Positions 25,526-36,584 of a stretch of 64,000 nt of DNA are shown piece by piece. Position numbers and translations under genes: made by a program. The notes beneath the pieces are model-generated. The model ran no database searches and was not told the DNA's origin. It was given only the letters and a program-made list of their open reading frames with translations. Where the stretch lies: contig MHAY01000071.1 in the NCBI GenBank assembly GCA_001804705.1, positions 1 to 64,000 on the forward strand, read 5' to 3'. Each line of letters begins with the position of its first letter. Position 1 is the first letter of the stretch. The DNA comes from Ignavibacteria bacterium RIFOXYC2_FULL_35_21. Lineage in GTDB: Bacteria > Bacteroidota > Ignavibacteria > Kapaibacteriales > UBA2268.

Positions 25526-28500
25526 ATGCAATCGAAATCAATTCCCAGAAAGGGATTTTCGCGCATATCAATTAAAATTGCTTCACCTGACGATATACTC
25601 AACAGGTCAAATGGCGAAGTAACAAAACCGGAGACAATCAACTACAGGTCTTTCAGGCCTGAAAAGGACGGATTGTTCTGTGAGAAAATTTTCGGTCCGA
25701 TTAGAGACTGGGAATGCGCCTGTGGTAAATATAAACGAATAAGGTATAAGGGTATCGTTTGCGACAGATGCGGAGTTGAAGTTACACAGAAATCTGTCAG
25801 GCGTGAACGTATGGGGCATATTATGCTTGCTGTCCCGGTTGTTCATATTTGGTTCCTGAGAACTCTCCCAAGTAAAATCAGTGCAATTCTCGGGATGCCT
25901 ACAAAGGATATTGAAAGGATTGTCTATTATGAATCATATATTGTTGTTCAACCCGGAAAAACAGGTTTACAACAAAAAGACTTATTAACAGAAGACCAAT
26001 ATCTGGATATATTGAGTAATCTGTCCGAAGAAGAATTAAATATGGATGATGATGACCCTAATAAATTCATTGCCCACATTGGCGGCGAAGCAATTAAAGA
26101 ATTACTAAAGAGGGTTGAACCGGAGACATTATATGGTGAATTAAAAGCATTGCTCAAGGAAGAGACTTCACAGCAGAAAAAAACAGATTTACTTAAGAGG
26201 CTTCGTACTCTCGATTCCTTCAGGCAGGCACAGAGAAATAATCTGAATAACCGTCCCGAGTGGATGGTCCTTGATGTTGTGCCGGTAACTCCTCCCGACC
26301 TCAGACCCCTCGTGCCTCTCGAAGGAGGCAGGTTTGCAACTTCCGACCTGAATGATTTATATCGCAGAGTTATTATCAGAAATAACAGGCTTAAGAGACT
26401 GATTGATATTAAGGCTCCTGAAGTTATCTTAAGAAATGAAAAGCGAATGCTTCAGGAATCGGTTGATGCACTTTTTGACAACAGCCGCCGTGCTGTCAGA
26501 AGCGAATCGCAGCGTGCTTTGAAATCACTTGCAGACACATTGAAAGGTAAAACAGGAAGGTTCAGGCAGAATCTACTCGGTAAGAGAGTTGACTATTCAG
26601 GCCGTTCGGTAATTGTTGTAGGTCCTGAACTGAGGCTTCATGAATGTGGCCTTCCTAAAGACATGGCTGTTGAATTATTCAAACCTTTTATTATCAGGAA
26701 ACTGATAGAAAGGGGACATGTTAAAACAGTCAAGAGTGCAAAGAAAATGGTTGAGAGAAAGACTAACGAAGTTTGGGATATTCTTGAAAAAGTGATTGAA
26801 GGGCATCCCGTTCTGCTCAACCGTGCGCCGACATTACACAGGCTTGGTATTCAGGCATTCCAGCCAAGACTGATTGAAGGTAAAGCCATTCAGCTGCATC
26901 CATTGGTCTGTACTGCTTTCAACGCTGACTTCGACGGTGACCAGATGGCGGTTCACATACCTATAAGTTATGAAGCTCAGCTTGAAGCTTTACTTCTGAT
27001 TTTAGCTCCTCATAATATCATGCACACTCAGAATGGCGACCCAATTGCCGTACCTTCGCAGGATATGGTGCTTGGTGTATATTATCTAACAAAAGTAAGG
27101 CATGAAGCACAGGGCGAGGGCAAGATGTTTTCTTCTTCAGACGAAGTTATTATTGCTTATAATTCTGGTATAATAAATTTACATGCCAAAATTAAAGTCA
27201 GGATTAACGGCGAGCTAATTGAAACAACAACAGGCAGAGTATTATTCAACAAAATAGTACCTGAAGAATTAGGATTCCTAAACGAACTTCTTGCAAAGAA
27301 AAGATTGAGGCAAATTATTGGTATTTGTTTTAGGAAAGCTGGGCTTGCAAAGACTGTTGAATTTCTCGATGCTCTGAAAGATATAGGATTTAAGTTTGCT
27401 ACAAAGGGTGGTATGTCGGTTAGTATTAACGATGTTCTTGTACCAATTGATAAGTTGGTTATCATTGGCCAGGCACAGAAGAAAATAGATGAAATTGAAT
27501 TTGCTTACCAAAACGGCGTGATAAGTAGTGGTGAGAGATATAATAAAATTATAGACACATGGTCAACTGCAACAAACAGGGTGGCGGATAAGTTATACTC
27601 AGAATTATCCAAGGCTCAACAGGGATTCAATACATTTTGGATGATGCTCGATTCACAGGCAAGAGGTTCTAAAGAACAGATACGTCAGCTTGCCGGTATG
27701 CGAGGCTTAATGGCAAAACCAAAAAAATCTCTTTCAGGCTCGACCGGTGAATTAATTGAAAATCCGATTATTGCAAACTTTAAGGAAGGTTTGTCAATAC
27801 TTGAATATTTTATATCTACACACGGTGCGAGAAAAGGTCTTGCCGATACGGCTTTGAAAACAGCTGATGCAGGTTATTTGACAAGAAGGCTTCATGACGT
27901 TGCACAGGATGTTATTATATCTGATAATGACTGTGGGACAATCCGTGGTGTCGATATGACAGCCCTTAAGGATGGAGAAGAAATAAAAGAACCGTTGTTT
28001 GAACGAATTCTCGGCAGAGTTACACTCAAAGATATTGAGAATCCATTAACCGGAGAAATCATTGCTCGTGCCACTGATGTGATTGACGAGGAAATAGCGA
28101 ACAGGATTGAGCAGACCTCAATCGAATCGGTTACTATTCGTTCCGTTCTAACATGCGAGTCGAGGCAGGGTGTTTGTGCCAAATGCTATGGACGTAACCT
28201 TGCAACCGGACAGCTTGTTGACACAGGCGAAGCAGTCGGTACGATAGCTTCCCAGTCAATCGGAGAGCCTGGGACACAGTTAACGCTAAGAACCTTCCAT
28301 ACGGGTGGTACGGCTTTGCTGGTTGCTTCGCAGTCCTCTGTCGTAGCTAAGTTCGACGGACAGATTCAATTTGAAAATGTAAGGATTGTCAGCTATGAAG
28401 GAGATGAAGGTGAGACCCAACTTGTTGTCAGCCGCAGCGGTGTCATAAATATCGTTGACCCCGATAGTAATAGAACATTGACTAAATATGATGCAACTTA

Positions 28501-29809
28501 TGGGGCAATTCTTCATGTCAAGAATGGATTTTTAATAAAGAAGGGCCAGATGATTTACGAATGGGACCCCTATAACGCTTCAATAATTACCGAAGTCGAA
28601 GGAAGAATCCGTTACAGGGACCTTGTCCATAACGTTACTTACCGTGAAATCAATGATGAACAGACAGGCCATATAACAAAGGTTGTTGTCGAATCACGCG
28701 ACAGGACAAAATCACCGACAATTGATTTAATTGATGACTCCGGTAAAGTTCTGAAATCGTATAGTATTCCGACAAAAGCTCAGCTTAGAGTTGAAGATGA
28801 TGATGTTGTCGGAGTGGGTACACCACTTGTCAAAATTCCGAGAGACCTCGGCAGAATGCGTGATATTACAGGTGGTTTGCCCAGGGTTACCGAACTATTT
28901 GAAGCAAGAGCTCCGCAAAATCCGGCAATCGTTTCGGAAATTGACGGTATTGTTTCATTTGAAAAGATGAAGAGAGGACAAAGAATAATAATCGTAACAA
29001 GCAGCGACGAAAAAACGAAGCTTGAATACAGCGTACCGATTGGTAAATACATTCTCGTTCAGGAAGAAGATTTCGTTCGTGCAGGTGACAGGCTTACCGA
29101 AGGTTCGATTAATCCTCATGATATATTACGTATCAAGGGAGCTAATGCGGTTCAGGAATACCTTGTGAACGAGATTCAGGAAGTTTACCGTATGCAGGGT
29201 GTCAAGATTAATGATAAGCATATTGAAGTCATAGTAAGGCAGATGCTACAGAAGGTAAAAATAGTTGATTCAGGTGATTCTTCGATGCTTGAAAACGAGA
29301 ACATTGATAAAATCAAGTTCCTGGATGAAAATATGGAATTGAAGAATCAGGTAGCTGTCATTGAACCCGCTGATTCCAAGATGAAGGTTATGCAGCTTGT
29401 TGACAAGAGAGTAATGAGAAGCATTAACCAGGAATTGAAGAAGAAAACGAAGAAAACTGCAACAACCCGTAATGCCGAACCTGCTATTGCAGAGCCTATT
29501 TTACTCGGTATTACTCAGGCATCGTTGACAACTGAAAGCTGGCTCTCTGCTGCATCATTCCAGGAAACCACAAGAGTGCTTTCGGACGCTTCCGTTTCAG
29601 CGAAAATTGACCACCTGATTGGCTTGAAAGAAAATATTATCCTTGGCCAGCTTATACCTGCAGGTACAGGTTTAAGGACTTACCAGGATATGATGATTGA
29701 CAGCCAGGTTGGTAATATCTTCGGAACAAAGAAAGTAGAACCCGAAGAAGAAGAAATAGACGAAGATGATATTCCTGTAGCTAAGGGAGTTAAGTTTATT
29801 TACAAATAA
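25526..29809 (+). CDS. rpoC: DNA-directed RNA polymerase subunit beta'
   Basis: 1427 residues. The N-terminal zinc finger is CACGKYKR...CDRCGVEV; the catalytic loop is [12 protein letters not shown] with three Asp for Mg2+; the second zinc site is [13 protein letters not shown]; the trigger loop region has [19 protein letters not shown]. The start has GAGGAG eight nucleotides upstream. The C-terminus ends with an acidic stretch and GVKFIYK, as in Bacteroidota relatives. It is the last gene of the block and is followed by a strong terminator. Confidence 0.97.
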   Translation: MQSKSIPRKGFSRISIKIASPDDILNRSNGEVTKPETINYRSFRPEKDGLFCEKIFGPIRDWECACGKYKRIRYKGIVCDRCGVEVTQKSVRRERMGHIMLAVPVVHIWFLRTLPSKISAILGMPTKDIERIVYYESYIVVQPGKTGLQQKDLLTEDQYLDILSNLSEEELNMDDDDPNKFIAHIGGEAIKELLKRVEPETLYGELKALLKEETSQQKKTDLLKRLRTLDSFRQAQRNNLNNRPEWMVLDVVPVTPPDLRPLVPLEGGRFATSDLNDLYRRVIIRNNRLKRLIDIKAPEVILRNEKRMLQESVDALFDNSRRAVRSESQRALKSLADTLKGKTGRFRQNLLGKRVDYSGRSVIVVGPELRLHECGLPKDMAVELFKPFIIRKLIERGHVKTVKSAKKMVERKTNEVWDILEKVIEGHPVLLNRAPTLHRLGIQAFQPRLIEGKAIQLHPLVCTAFNADFDGDQMAVHIPISYEAQLEALLLILAPHNIMHTQNGDPIAVPSQDMVLGVYYLTKVRHEAQGEGKMFSSSDEVIIAYNSGIINLHAKIKVRINGELIETTTGRVLFNKIVPEELGFLNELLAKKRLRQIIGICFRKAGLAKTVEFLDALKDIGFKFATKGGMSVSINDVLVPIDKLVIIGQAQKKIDEIEFAYQNGVISSGERYNKIIDTWSTATNRVADKLYSELSKAQQGFNTFWMMLDSQARGSKEQIRQLAGMRGLMAKPKKSLSGSTGELIENPIIANFKEGLSILEYFISTHGARKGLADTALKTADAGYLTRRLHDVAQDVIISDNDCGTIRGVDMTALKDGEEIKEPLFERILGRVTLKDIENPLTGEIIARATDVIDEEIANRIEQTSIESVTIRSVLTCESRQGVCAKCYGRNLATGQLVDTGEAVGTIASQSIGEPGTQLTLRTFHTGGTALLVASQSSVVAKFDGQIQFENVRIVSYEGDEGETQLVVSRSGVINIVDPDSNRTLTKYDATYGAILHVKNGFLIKKGQMIYEWDPYNASIITEVEGRIRYRDLVHNVTYREINDEQTGHITKVVVESRDRTKSPTIDLIDDSGKVLKSYSIPTKAQLRVEDDDVVGVGTPLVKIPRDLGRMRDITGGLPRVTELFEARAPQNPAIVSEIDGIVSFEKMKRGQRIIIVTSSDEKTKLEYSVPIGKYILVQEEDFVRAGDRLTEGSINPHDILRIKGANAVQEYLVNEIQEVYRMQGVKINDKHIEVIVRQMLQKVKIVDSGDSSMLENENIDKIKFLDENMELKNQVAVIEPADSKMKVMQLVDKRVMRSINQELKKKTKKTATTRNAEPAIAEPILLGITQASLTTESWLSAASFQETTRVLSDASVSAKIDHLIGLKENIILGQLIPAGTGLRTYQDMMIDSQVGNIFGTKKVEPEEEEIDEDDIPVAKGVKFIYK

Positions 29810-29828
29810 TAACATCTGAATGTTTTAA

Positions 29829-29860
29829 TAAAAGCCGCTTGATATGAGCGGCTTTTTGTT
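29829..29860 (+). terminator. Terminator of the rpoBC operon
   Basis: AAAAGCCGCTT pairs with GAGCGGCTTTT around a GATAT loop, followed by T residues. It starts 20 nt after the rpoC stop codon. Confidence 0.92.
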
Positions 29861-29872
29861 AAAAAATGACTT

Positions 29873-30301
29873 ATGGATAGTGAAATTATTGAATTAGAAT
29901 CTTCGACTAAGATTAGAGTCAGGTATGCAGAAACAGATAAGATGGGTTTTGTTTATAATGGCATGTATTTCACCTATTTTGAAGTAGGTAGAACTGAAAT
30001 GATGAGAAAAGCCGGGCTTCCTTATTCGGAATTAGAGAAATTAGGCTACCAGCTCCCATTAGTTTCTGCTCATGTTGATTTTAAAAGCCCTGCATTCTAC
30101 GATGATGAACTTGAAATAGTTGCTCATCTTAAATTTGAGAAAAAAGCCACAATGAAGATAAATTATAATATTTTTCGTGATAATTCGACAATTGCAGAAG
30201 GTTATACTGTACATAGTTTTATTAATGCAGTTACAAAGAAGCCCGTTAGGCCACCGAAAGTTTTTATCGAGGCTCTTGAGTCTGCAAGTAAACAAAAATG
30301 A
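29873..30301 (+). CDS. YbgC-type acyl-CoA thioesterase (hotdog fold)
   Basis: 142 residues, one 4HBT domain. The motif RVRYAETDKMGFVYNGMYF contains the catalytic Asp region (YAETDxMGxVxxxxY) and is followed by FEVGRTEMMRKAG. These cytosolic enzymes hydrolyse acyl-CoA or acyl-ACP; the substrate is not predictable. It begins 14 nt after the rpoC terminator and is followed 58 nt later by the PorQ-like gene. Confidence 0.88.
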   Translation: MDSEIIELESSTKIRVRYAETDKMGFVYNGMYFTYFEVGRTEMMRKAGLPYSELEKLGYQLPLVSAHVDFKSPAFYDDELEIVAHLKFEKKATMKINYNIFRDNSTIAEGYTVHSFINAVTKKPVRPPKVFIEALESASKQK

Positions 30302-30359
30302 TAAGGAGTGATTATTAAGCTTTCGCTTACTAAATTTCACAATTGAAGGAAAATAAGAA

Positions 30360-31304
30360 ATGAATTTACATAAGTTTATTTTAATTGCTTTGTATTTTTC
30401 TGCTTCGTCAGTTTTGTATTCAAGCACAACTACTCCTTTCCAATTTTTAAGATTTAACGAAAGCGCCCGTGCGGCGGCTCTGGCTGGTTGTTTTGTTGCT
30501 ATGCCCGAAGATGCAGGTGCTGTGTTCTTTAATCCTGCAACAATTTCAACCGTAACAGAGAAGCACTTTTCCACTACATTTCTAAAGCACATACTCGATA
30601 TAAATTCCGGAAATGTTACATACATTAAAAAGTATGATGATGTAGGTACATTTGCAGGAGCAGTCAGCTTTACAAGCTATGGCTCGTTTGATTATGCAGA
30701 CCAGTATGCAAACCGTAACGGCACCACTTTCGGTGCAGTGGACATGATGCTCTCAGGCACCTACTCAAATGAACTTGATTCTAATCTTTATTATGGGGTA
30801 AGTGCCAAATTTTTTATGGTAACTCTTGAAAAGTACAGTACCACTGGCTTTGCAGTTGATGCAGGATTGATTTACCTGATGCCTGAGAAAAGAACAAACA
30901 TTGGTATTTCAATTCTTCATGCAGGAACGGAAATAACAACAATTGGCGGCGAGAGCGTAGGTATTCCCTTAGATATAAGAGCAGGTTTCAATCACAGGCT
31001 TCGCGGATTACCACTGCTAATTAACTTCTCGTTCAATCACCTTGCCGACAGAACAGATAATTTCTTTGATAAATTTATGAATTTCTCGATTGCAGGGGAA
31101 TTATATGTTGGCAAATATGTACAGGCAAGAGTAGGATATAATAACCAGATAAGGAAGGAAACATCACCCTCTACTGACAGAGGTTTATCGGGTTTTTCCG
31201 GTGGTGTGGGTGTGAAAACAAACGATTTCAATATTGACTATGGTGCGGCACAAATCGGCAAATCGGCTTTGCTACATAGATTCAGTATCAGCCTTGACTT
31301 ATAA
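30360..31304 (+). CDS. porQ: PorV/PorQ family outer membrane protein, probably type IX secretion protein PorQ
   Basis: 314 residues with a signal peptide (about 1-21). The mature N-terminus has FQFLRFNESARAAALAGCF and GAVFFNPATIST, the signature of FadL-like PorV/PorQ barrels. The length (about 290 mature residues) and single-gene context fit PorQ better than PorV, which is longer. Beta strands continue to the C-terminal RFSISLDL. In type IX secretion, PorQ and PorZ belong to the attachment complex at the cell surface. It is 32 nt ahead of a small exported protein with which it probably forms an operon. Confidence 0.75.
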   Translation: MNLHKFILIALYFSASSVLYSSTTTPFQFLRFNESARAAALAGCFVAMPEDAGAVFFNPATISTVTEKHFSTTFLKHILDINSGNVTYIKKYDDVGTFAGAVSFTSYGSFDYADQYANRNGTTFGAVDMMLSGTYSNELDSNLYYGVSAKFFMVTLEKYSTTGFAVDAGLIYLMPEKRTNIGISILHAGTEITTIGGESVGIPLDIRAGFNHRLRGLPLLINFSFNHLADRTDNFFDKFMNFSIAGELYVGKYVQARVGYNNQIRKETSPSTDRGLSGFSGGVGVKTNDFNIDYGAAQIGKSALLHRFSISLDL

Positions 31305-31336
31305 TTATGTTTTATAAATTAATAATCGGAATAGTT

Positions 31337-31744
31337 ATGAAGAAAATTTTAATATCATTATTTCTCTTTGTGCTGGCTTCTGCATCGGCATATTCTCAGT
31401 TACAGCAGCAACAGCCGCCGCCAAAGTTAAAACCTACTTTTCATGTGGAAGACCTTGTGTTTGTCTATCAGACACTTGAAACAGTTGACATATCAGGCGG
31501 TGAAGTTGACGTATTTCTCGAAGTGAGAAACTTTTTACAGGCAACAATCAAGAGTATTCAGGAAGCAAAAAAGCAAGCCGGTGATACTTACCAGACGGAA
31601 ATTCCACTGCCTTTAGCACAAAACATGCTTTCATTCCTCTCGAGGGCAAAATTCAGCGGAAGAAATGCCGAACTATACAAAAGATTTGTTGATTCATTAG
31701 TGGAATCATCAAAAGCATTACAACCGCAACAGGGAAATAAATAG
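31337..31744 (+). CDS. Small exported protein of unknown function
   Basis: 135 residues from ATG 31337 (MKKILISLFLFVLASASAYS signal peptide); the frame is open 30 bp further upstream, but that start gives no sensible signal. After a Gln/Pro-rich linker the mature part is helical (FHVEDLVFVYQTLETVDIS, EVRNFLQATIKSIQEAKKQAG). I do not recognise the family. Its position directly behind the PorQ-like gene suggests an envelope role, possibly in type IX secretion, but this is inference. Confidence 0.65.
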   Translation: MKKILISLFLFVLASASAYSQLQQQQPPPKLKPTFHVEDLVFVYQTLETVDISGGEVDVFLEVRNFLQATIKSIQEAKKQAGDTYQTEIPLPLAQNMLSFLSRAKFSGRNAELYKRFVDSLVESSKALQPQQGNK

Positions 31745-31770
31745 AAATTGAATTATTTTTTTTTTGTTAT

Positions 31771-31794
31771 AACCACACCTTTAAAGGTGTGGTT
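31771..31794. terminator. Perfect palindrome between convergent genes
   Basis: AACCACACCTTTAAAGGTGTGGTT is a 24-nt perfect palindrome placed between two convergent genes. T-rich tracts are weak on the 3' side of either strand, so it may work as a bidirectional terminator or transcript-end stabiliser. Confidence 0.6.
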
Positions 31795-31802
31795 ATTTAA
31801 TT

Positions 31803-33113
31803 TCAGCAATACTTCGCATCAAATTCCTTATAAAGCGGGAAGCGTGATGTCAATTCCTTAACTTCATTCTTTACCTGCTTAATTACATCTTCTTTGTCGA
31901 AATTCATCACGACTTTATCGAGCATATCTGCTATTTGCCTCATCTCATCTTCTTTCATGCCGCGTGTGGTCATTGCGGGTGTGCCAAGCCTTATGCCTGA
32001 TGTAACGAGAGGCGGTTTCTGGTCGTAAGGTACAGCATTTTTGTTGCAGGTAATTCCTGCGGCATCCAAAGATTCTTCTGCCTGCTTGCCTGTCAGGTTC
32101 TTATTAGTCAGGTCAACGAGCATCAGGTGATTGTCAGTCCCTCCGCTGACAAGATTGTATCCTTTCTTGGTTAATGCCTCTGCAAATGCTTTTGCATTTT
32201 TCATTACCTGTATAATATATTGATTAAATTCCTCTGTCAGGCACTCGCCGAAAGCCACAGCCTTAGCGGCTATAACGTGCATCAAAGGACCACCCTGTAT
32301 ACCGGGCATGACCCATGAATCAATGATTTCACCCATCTTTTTTGTTCTTCCTGATTTCGGAGCTACCAAGCCGAATGGATTGTCATAATCCTTACCAAGG
32401 AGGATTACTCCTCCTCTGGGGCCTCTCAATGTTTTATGAGTCGTACTCGCTACAACATGGCAGTATGGCAGGGGATTATTCAAATGTCCCTTTGCTATCA
32501 GTCCTGCGGGATGTGCTATATCGGCAAATAAAAATGCACCGTATCTATCTGCAATTTCCCTGAATGTCTTGAAGTCAATGTCTCTCGGATAAGCAGAAGC
32601 ACCGACTGTAATCATTTTGGGTTTGTGCAGTTTTGCCAAATCTTCCACCATGTTGAAGTCAATTCTTCCTGTTTCTCTGGCTAATTCATAAGGAATAAAT
32701 TTAAAAAACCTGCCTGAAAAATTAACTGGTGAGCCGTGTGTGAGATGTCCTCCGTGAGCAAGGCTCAATCCCATAACTGTGTCGCCATGCTGAAGGTAGG
32801 AAAAGTAAACTGCCATGTTCGCCTGGCTTCCGCTGTGGGGCTGAACATTTGCATATTCCGCACCGAATAACTTTTTAATCCTGTCGCGTGCAAGATTTTC
32901 TGAAACATCAACCCATTCACAGCCGCCATAGTAGCGTTTTCCCGGGTATCCTTCGGCATATTTGTTTGTTAGCACAGAACCTTGTGCCTGCATTACCGAA
33001 GGTGATGTAAAATTTTCACTTGCGATTAATTCGATTTTTTCTTTTTGACGTCTGTATTCACCTACAACTGCATCGTACAATTCATTATCTGTTTGCTTGA
33101 CAATATCGTACAT
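31803..33113 (-). CDS. glyA: Serine hydroxymethyltransferase
   Basis: 436 residues, standard length. [13 protein letters not shown] and [15 protein letters not shown] are at the N-terminus, [14 protein letters not shown] follows, [10 protein letters not shown] holds the cofactor-binding Asp, and [13 protein letters not shown] carries the PLP Lys. It interconverts serine and glycine while charging tetrahydrofolate with a one-carbon unit. It is cytosolic. It stands alone and converges with the PorQ operon. Confidence 0.97.
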   Translation of the reverse strand: MYDIVKQTDNELYDAVVGEYRRQKEKIELIASENFTSPSVMQAQGSVLTNKYAEGYPGKRYYGGCEWVDVSENLARDRIKKLFGAEYANVQPHSGSQANMAVYFSYLQHGDTVMGLSLAHGGHLTHGSPVNFSGRFFKFIPYELARETGRIDFNMVEDLAKLHKPKMITVGASAYPRDIDFKTFREIADRYGAFLFADIAHPAGLIAKGHLNNPLPYCHVVASTTHKTLRGPRGGVILLGKDYDNPFGLVAPKSGRTKKMGEIIDSWVMPGIQGGPLMHVIAAKAVAFGECLTEEFNQYIIQVMKNAKAFAEALTKKGYNLVSGGTDNHLMLVDLTNKNLTGKQAEESLDAAGITCNKNAVPYDQKPPLVTSGIRLGTPAMTTRGMKEDEMRQIADMLDKVVMNFDKEDVIKQVKNEVKELTSRFPLYKEFDAKYC

Positions 33114-33243
33114 AATTTACCTTCAAATTTTAGTTTTGTTAATTATATTCATGCAATCTAAAACATAAGAAATTAATTCGCAAAATAGGAATCGGGAAAT
33201 GGGAGTTGGGAAATGGGAATTGGAATTTGAATTAAACAGGTTT

Positions 33244-33395
33244 ATCACGTAGTGATTATATATTAGTAGCTAATGAATTACCAGGACGACGCTTATCCCG
33301 TAGGGATTATATTGGTGATATATAACCCCTACGAGGTAACTTGTGCTAATGACATATCCTAATCTATTAATGTTCATTCCCTAAAGGATTGGTAC
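33244..33395. repeat. Palindromic intergenic repeats (ATCCCGTAGGGAT type)
   Basis: ATCACGTAGTGATTATAT (from 33244) and ATCCCGTAGGGATTATAT (from 33295) are diverged copies 51 bp apart, each a 13-nt palindrome followed by an AT-rich tail of the TATTGGTG type. A degenerate third (CATTCCCTAAAGGATTGGTA) lies near 33375. Just upstream (33190-33230) are short GGGAATTGG/GGGAAATGGG repeats. No gene is seen in the 395 bp gap between glyA and the aldolase gene. Confidence 0.55.
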
Positions 33396-33415
33396 TTGAT
33401 TAATAAAAATATTTT

Positions 33416-33446
33416 TTGGAAATAATTACATTTGTTTGTAATATTC
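33416..33446 (+). promoter_or_regulatory. Possible promoter for the aldolase gene
   Basis: TTG (33416-33418), 20 nt, TAATATTC (33439-33446). The upstream element and spacing are right, but the -7 element matches TAnnTTTG only in part. The aldolase ATG is 63 nt further on. Confidence 0.35.
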
Positions 33447-33508
33447 CATACTATAATAATAGAAGAAAGAATAAAATTTAATATTAAGTATAAAAAAGGA
33501 ATAAACTC

Positions 33509-34573
33509 ATGCTCGAAAAGATTAAAGAATTGCTTGGTAAAGACGCACAAAATTTACTTGAATTCAACTCATCGAAAATCAAAAAGGAACAGCTTGAACT
33601 GCCGGGACCTGACTTCGTGGACAGGGTGTTTGCCCATTCGGACAGAAACAACCGTGTGCTGGGAAATTTACAATGGTTTTACATGCATGGCAGGCTTGCC
33701 GGAACAGGATACATGTCAATTTTACCTGTTGACCAGGGGATTGAACATTCAGCAGGTGCGAGTTTTGCAAAAAATCCGATTTACTTTGACCCGGCAAAGA
33801 TTATTGAATTAGCAATCGAAGGCGGATGCAATGCAGTTGCTTCGACTTTTGGTGTGCTGGGGATTTGTGCGAGAAAATACGCTCACAAAATTCCGTTTCT
33901 TGTTAAGGTTAATCATAATGAACTTCTCACTTACCCGAATAAGTTCGACCAGATTATGTTTGGAAATATTCAGCAGGCTTATGACATGGGTGCCGCCGCT
34001 GTGGGAGCGACTATTTACTTCGGCTCACCCGAAAGCGGAAGGCAGATTGTGGAAGTTGCCGAGGCATTTGCCTTTGCCCATGAGTTGGGTATGGCAACTG
34101 TGCTATGGTGCTATCTGCGTAATCCGGAGTTTAAAAAAGATAAGGATTATCATGTATCTGCCGACCTGACCGGACAGGCAAATCATCTTGGTGTTACTAT
34201 TCAGGCGGACATCATCAAACAGAAACTGCCCGAAAACAATGGCGGCTACACTGCGATGAATGCAGGTGGTGTAAGCTACGGAAAGATTGACAATAAGGTT
34301 TATACAGATTTAACTTCAGACCATCCCATTGACCTTTGCCGTTACCAGGTAGCGAACTGCTACATGGGAAAAATCGGCTTAATCAACAGCGGTGGAGCTT
34401 CGGGTGCAAACGACTTCGCCGAAGCCACAGCCACAGCCGTGATTAACAAACGTGCCGGTGGAATGGGCTTGATTTCAGGCAGGAAGGCATTCCAGCGTCC
34501 CATGGTTGATGGAGTGAAACTACTGAACACAATACAGGATGTGTATCTGTGTAAGGATGTTGGGGTGGCGTAG
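33509..34573 (+). CDS. fbaB: Class I fructose-bisphosphate aldolase (FbaB/DhnA type)
   Basis: 354 residues. [20 protein letters not shown] marks the beta-strand start of the archaeal-type class I aldolase; [12 protein letters not shown] contains a strand Lys; [37 protein letters not shown] supplies the active-site region, and [12 protein letters not shown] binds phosphate. It splits fructose 1,6-bisphosphate through a Schiff base, without metal. It is single, between the glyA repeats and the restriction island. Confidence 0.93.
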   Translation: MLEKIKELLGKDAQNLLEFNSSKIKKEQLELPGPDFVDRVFAHSDRNNRVLGNLQWFYMHGRLAGTGYMSILPVDQGIEHSAGASFAKNPIYFDPAKIIELAIEGGCNAVASTFGVLGICARKYAHKIPFLVKVNHNELLTYPNKFDQIMFGNIQQAYDMGAAAVGATIYFGSPESGRQIVEVAEAFAFAHELGMATVLWCYLRNPEFKKDKDYHVSADLTGQANHLGVTIQADIIKQKLPENNGGYTAMNAGGVSYGKIDNKVYTDLTSDHPIDLCRYQVANCYMGKIGLINSGGASGANDFAEATATAVINKRAGGMGLISGRKAFQRPMVDGVKLLNTIQDVYLCKDVGVA

Positions 34574-34613
34574 AGTAGAATTTGTGAATATTAAAACCGT
34601 TTGTGTAAGGTAA

Positions 34614-34708
34614 TGTCACCCTGAGCGAAGTCGAAGGGTGTCATTCTGAGCGAAGTCGAAGGGTGTCATTCTGAGCGAAGTCGAAGAATCTCCTTGTGTC
34701 ATTCTGAA
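34614..34708. repeat. Tandem TGTCATTCTGAGC-type repeats (25 bp period)
   Basis: Three units start at 34614, 34639 and 34664, each TGTCAYYCTGAGCGAAGTCG plus AAGGG or AAGAA, and a truncated one (TGTCATTCTGAA) starts at 34697. There are no spacers between the units. Single copies or relatives occur near 41440 and 51752. Repeats of this family are widely scattered in intergenic DNA of many bacteria. The array lies directly before the restriction-modification genes. Confidence 0.8.
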
Positions 34709-34726
34709 TATATTTCTGAATCTATG

Positions 34727-34756
34727 TTTATCACAATAATAAAATTTGTAAATTTG
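34727..34756 (+). promoter_or_regulatory. Possible promoter of the restriction-modification operon
   Basis: TTT (34727-34729), 19 nt, TAAATTTG (34749-34756). The -7 element is perfect for TAnnTTTG; the upstream element is weak. The endonuclease ATG follows 26 nt later. Confidence 0.45.
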
Positions 34757-34781
34757 GAAAAAATATTTTCTTATTTAAGTA

Positions 34782-36584
34782 ATGAAACCTTGGAGTATAT
34801 CTACTACAGTTAGAAACCCTGAAAGAATAAGAGACTTTCTTGGTGTTTTAAAGCATTTGGAGGGAAAACCTTTCAATACAGATAATCAAGAGAAGTATCA
34901 AATCTTATTAATACAGAACAAATTTTATAAGCCATTAAATATTCCAATTAAATTCCAAAAATATTATGACAATCCAGAATTAGAAATACCTTTTAAAATT
35001 GCATCAGAAATTTTTTATCATCAAGATTATGAAGACCCTGCTATGCGCGGAAGACAATCTGTGAATCCATTAAATAAATTGGGTTTTTCAATAGCTCGAG
35101 AACGGGAAGGAAACATTATTATCACAGAACTTGGTAATCATTATATCTCAGGAGAATATGATATTGGTTATATTTTTTTTAAATCATTATTAAAACTTCA
35201 ATTTCCTAATCCTTGGAGTAGTGATTTCTCTACGAAAGATGGCTTTGATGTACAACCATTAATTTCAACAATGCACTTGATAAATAATGTCAATAAAAAA
35301 AGTGATAAAAAAGGTTTGACCCAAATTGAGTTTTGTTTGTTTGTACCAACATTAATAAATAATAATCTTATTGATTATTATGTAGAAATGATATTTAAAT
35401 ACCGCAAAGAAAGAAACAAAGACAAATTCATAAAAGATTTTGCAAAGGAATTTTATCAAACAAATAATCTCATTGATAAACAAATTAAAAATTTCTATGA
35501 GTATGGTGATAACATAATGCGGTATTTCCGCTTGACAAAATATTTTAAGGTAGCAACAGATAAATTCGGATCCGATTGGAGAATTGATTTTGAACCGTCA
35601 AGGAAATTAGAGATTGAATTAATACTGAATAAATTTAATGGACAATCTTTAAAATTTAAAAACAAAGATGAATTTCTTAATTATATTTCTGATATAACAC
35701 TGCCCAAACTCCCGTCTGAAGATTTAGTAAACTTAAAAGCTATTGCACATTCACTTGTTATTAATATTTTAAAATTTGCAAAAGATAATAATGTCTTACT
35801 TTCAAATCATGAGAAAAATATTATTGAATCAAGAATAGATGATGCTTCAAAAAAAGAAGTTGAAGAATTGATTAGTAATGTTCGAAAAATCAATCTTGCA
35901 TTAATCGAAAGGCAAAATAAAAGTTATTTATTATATAATGTTGATAAACTTAAAAGTATAATATCCGATTTAAAAAATTCCAAAATATTAAAAAAATATG
36001 CACCCGAGCAATTTGAAAAAATTATCGCAGAAGCATTAAAAATTATCAATGATGAAATACGAATCCAACCAAATTACCCTGTTGATGATCAAGGAGAACC
36101 TATCGATCATGCATCGGGTGGTAAACCAGATATTGAGTGTTATTATAATTCATACAATGCTATTTGTGAAGTTACTCTAGATTCTTCCAGAAATCAATGG
36201 ATGAGGGAATCTCAGCCAGTAATGAGACATCTTTGGGAATTTGAAAAGAGTAGTTCAAATACATTAAATTATTGTCTTTTTATCGCTCCAAAAATCCATA
36301 TCGACACTGTTTTTTATTTTTGGACATCAATAAAACATGGTTATGCCAGTCCTTCGGATAATATAATAACTCAAAAAATTGTTCCAATTTCATCCGAACA
36401 ATTTGCCATGATTTTAGAGACATGTTTAAAACTTATCGAAAAAGGAAAAAGATTTTCACACAATGAAATCGGTGAACTATATAATGGAGTTATCAGTTTG
36501 AAAGATAGTGTAAATAGCCATACTGAATGGTATAAAAATATTCCACAAATAATTGAAGAATGGAAAAGAAAAATTGTTGCATAA
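34782..36584 (+). CDS. AlwI-family type IIS restriction endonuclease
   Basis: 600 residues. The opening WSISTTVRNPERIRDFL, followed by LGVLKHLEGKPF, is the start of RE_AlwI family nucleases (Pfam PF09491), whose founding member recognises GGATC and cuts outside it. A candidate PD-(D/E)xK core is GGKPDIEC at about 445-452 and ICEVTLD about 15 residues later, with Thr in place of the final Lys. The gene leads a tight operon: its TAA overlaps the ATG of the first methyltransferase (TAATG). Specificity for GGATC is inferred from the family. The gene itself contains GGATCC (35568-35573) and two further GATC sites, unlike host genes. Confidence 0.88.
   Translation: MKPWSISTTVRNPERIRDFLGVLKHLEGKPFNTDNQEKYQILLIQNKFYKPLNIPIKFQKYYDNPELEIPFKIASEIFYHQDYEDPAMRGRQSVNPLNKLGFSIAREREGNIIITELGNHYISGEYDIGYIFFKSLLKLQFPNPWSSDFSTKDGFDVQPLISTMHLINNVNKKSDKKGLTQIEFCLFVPTLINNNLIDYYVEMIFKYRKERNKDKFIKDFAKEFYQTNNLIDKQIKNFYEYGDNIMRYFRLTKYFKVATDKFGSDWRIDFEPSRKLEIELILNKFNGQSLKFKNKDEFLNYISDITLPKLPSEDLVNLKAIAHSLVINILKFAKDNNVLLSNHEKNIIESRIDDASKKEVEELISNVRKINLALIERQNKSYLLYNVDKLKSIISDLKNSKILKKYAPEQFEKIIAEALKIINDEIRIQPNYPVDDQGEPIDHASGGKPDIECYYNSYNAICEVTLDSSRNQWMRESQPVMRHLWEFEKSSSNTLNYCLFIAPKIHIDTVFYFWTSIKHGYASPSDNIITQKIVPISSEQFAMILETCLKLIEKGKRFSHNEIGELYNGVISLKDSVNSHTEWYKNIPQIIEEWKRKIVA

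Noticed and set aside
34614-34708. Possible CRISPR array
   Set aside because: The 25 bp units are directly adjacent with no spacers, there are no cas genes, and the unit belongs to a known type of dispersed intergenic repeat.
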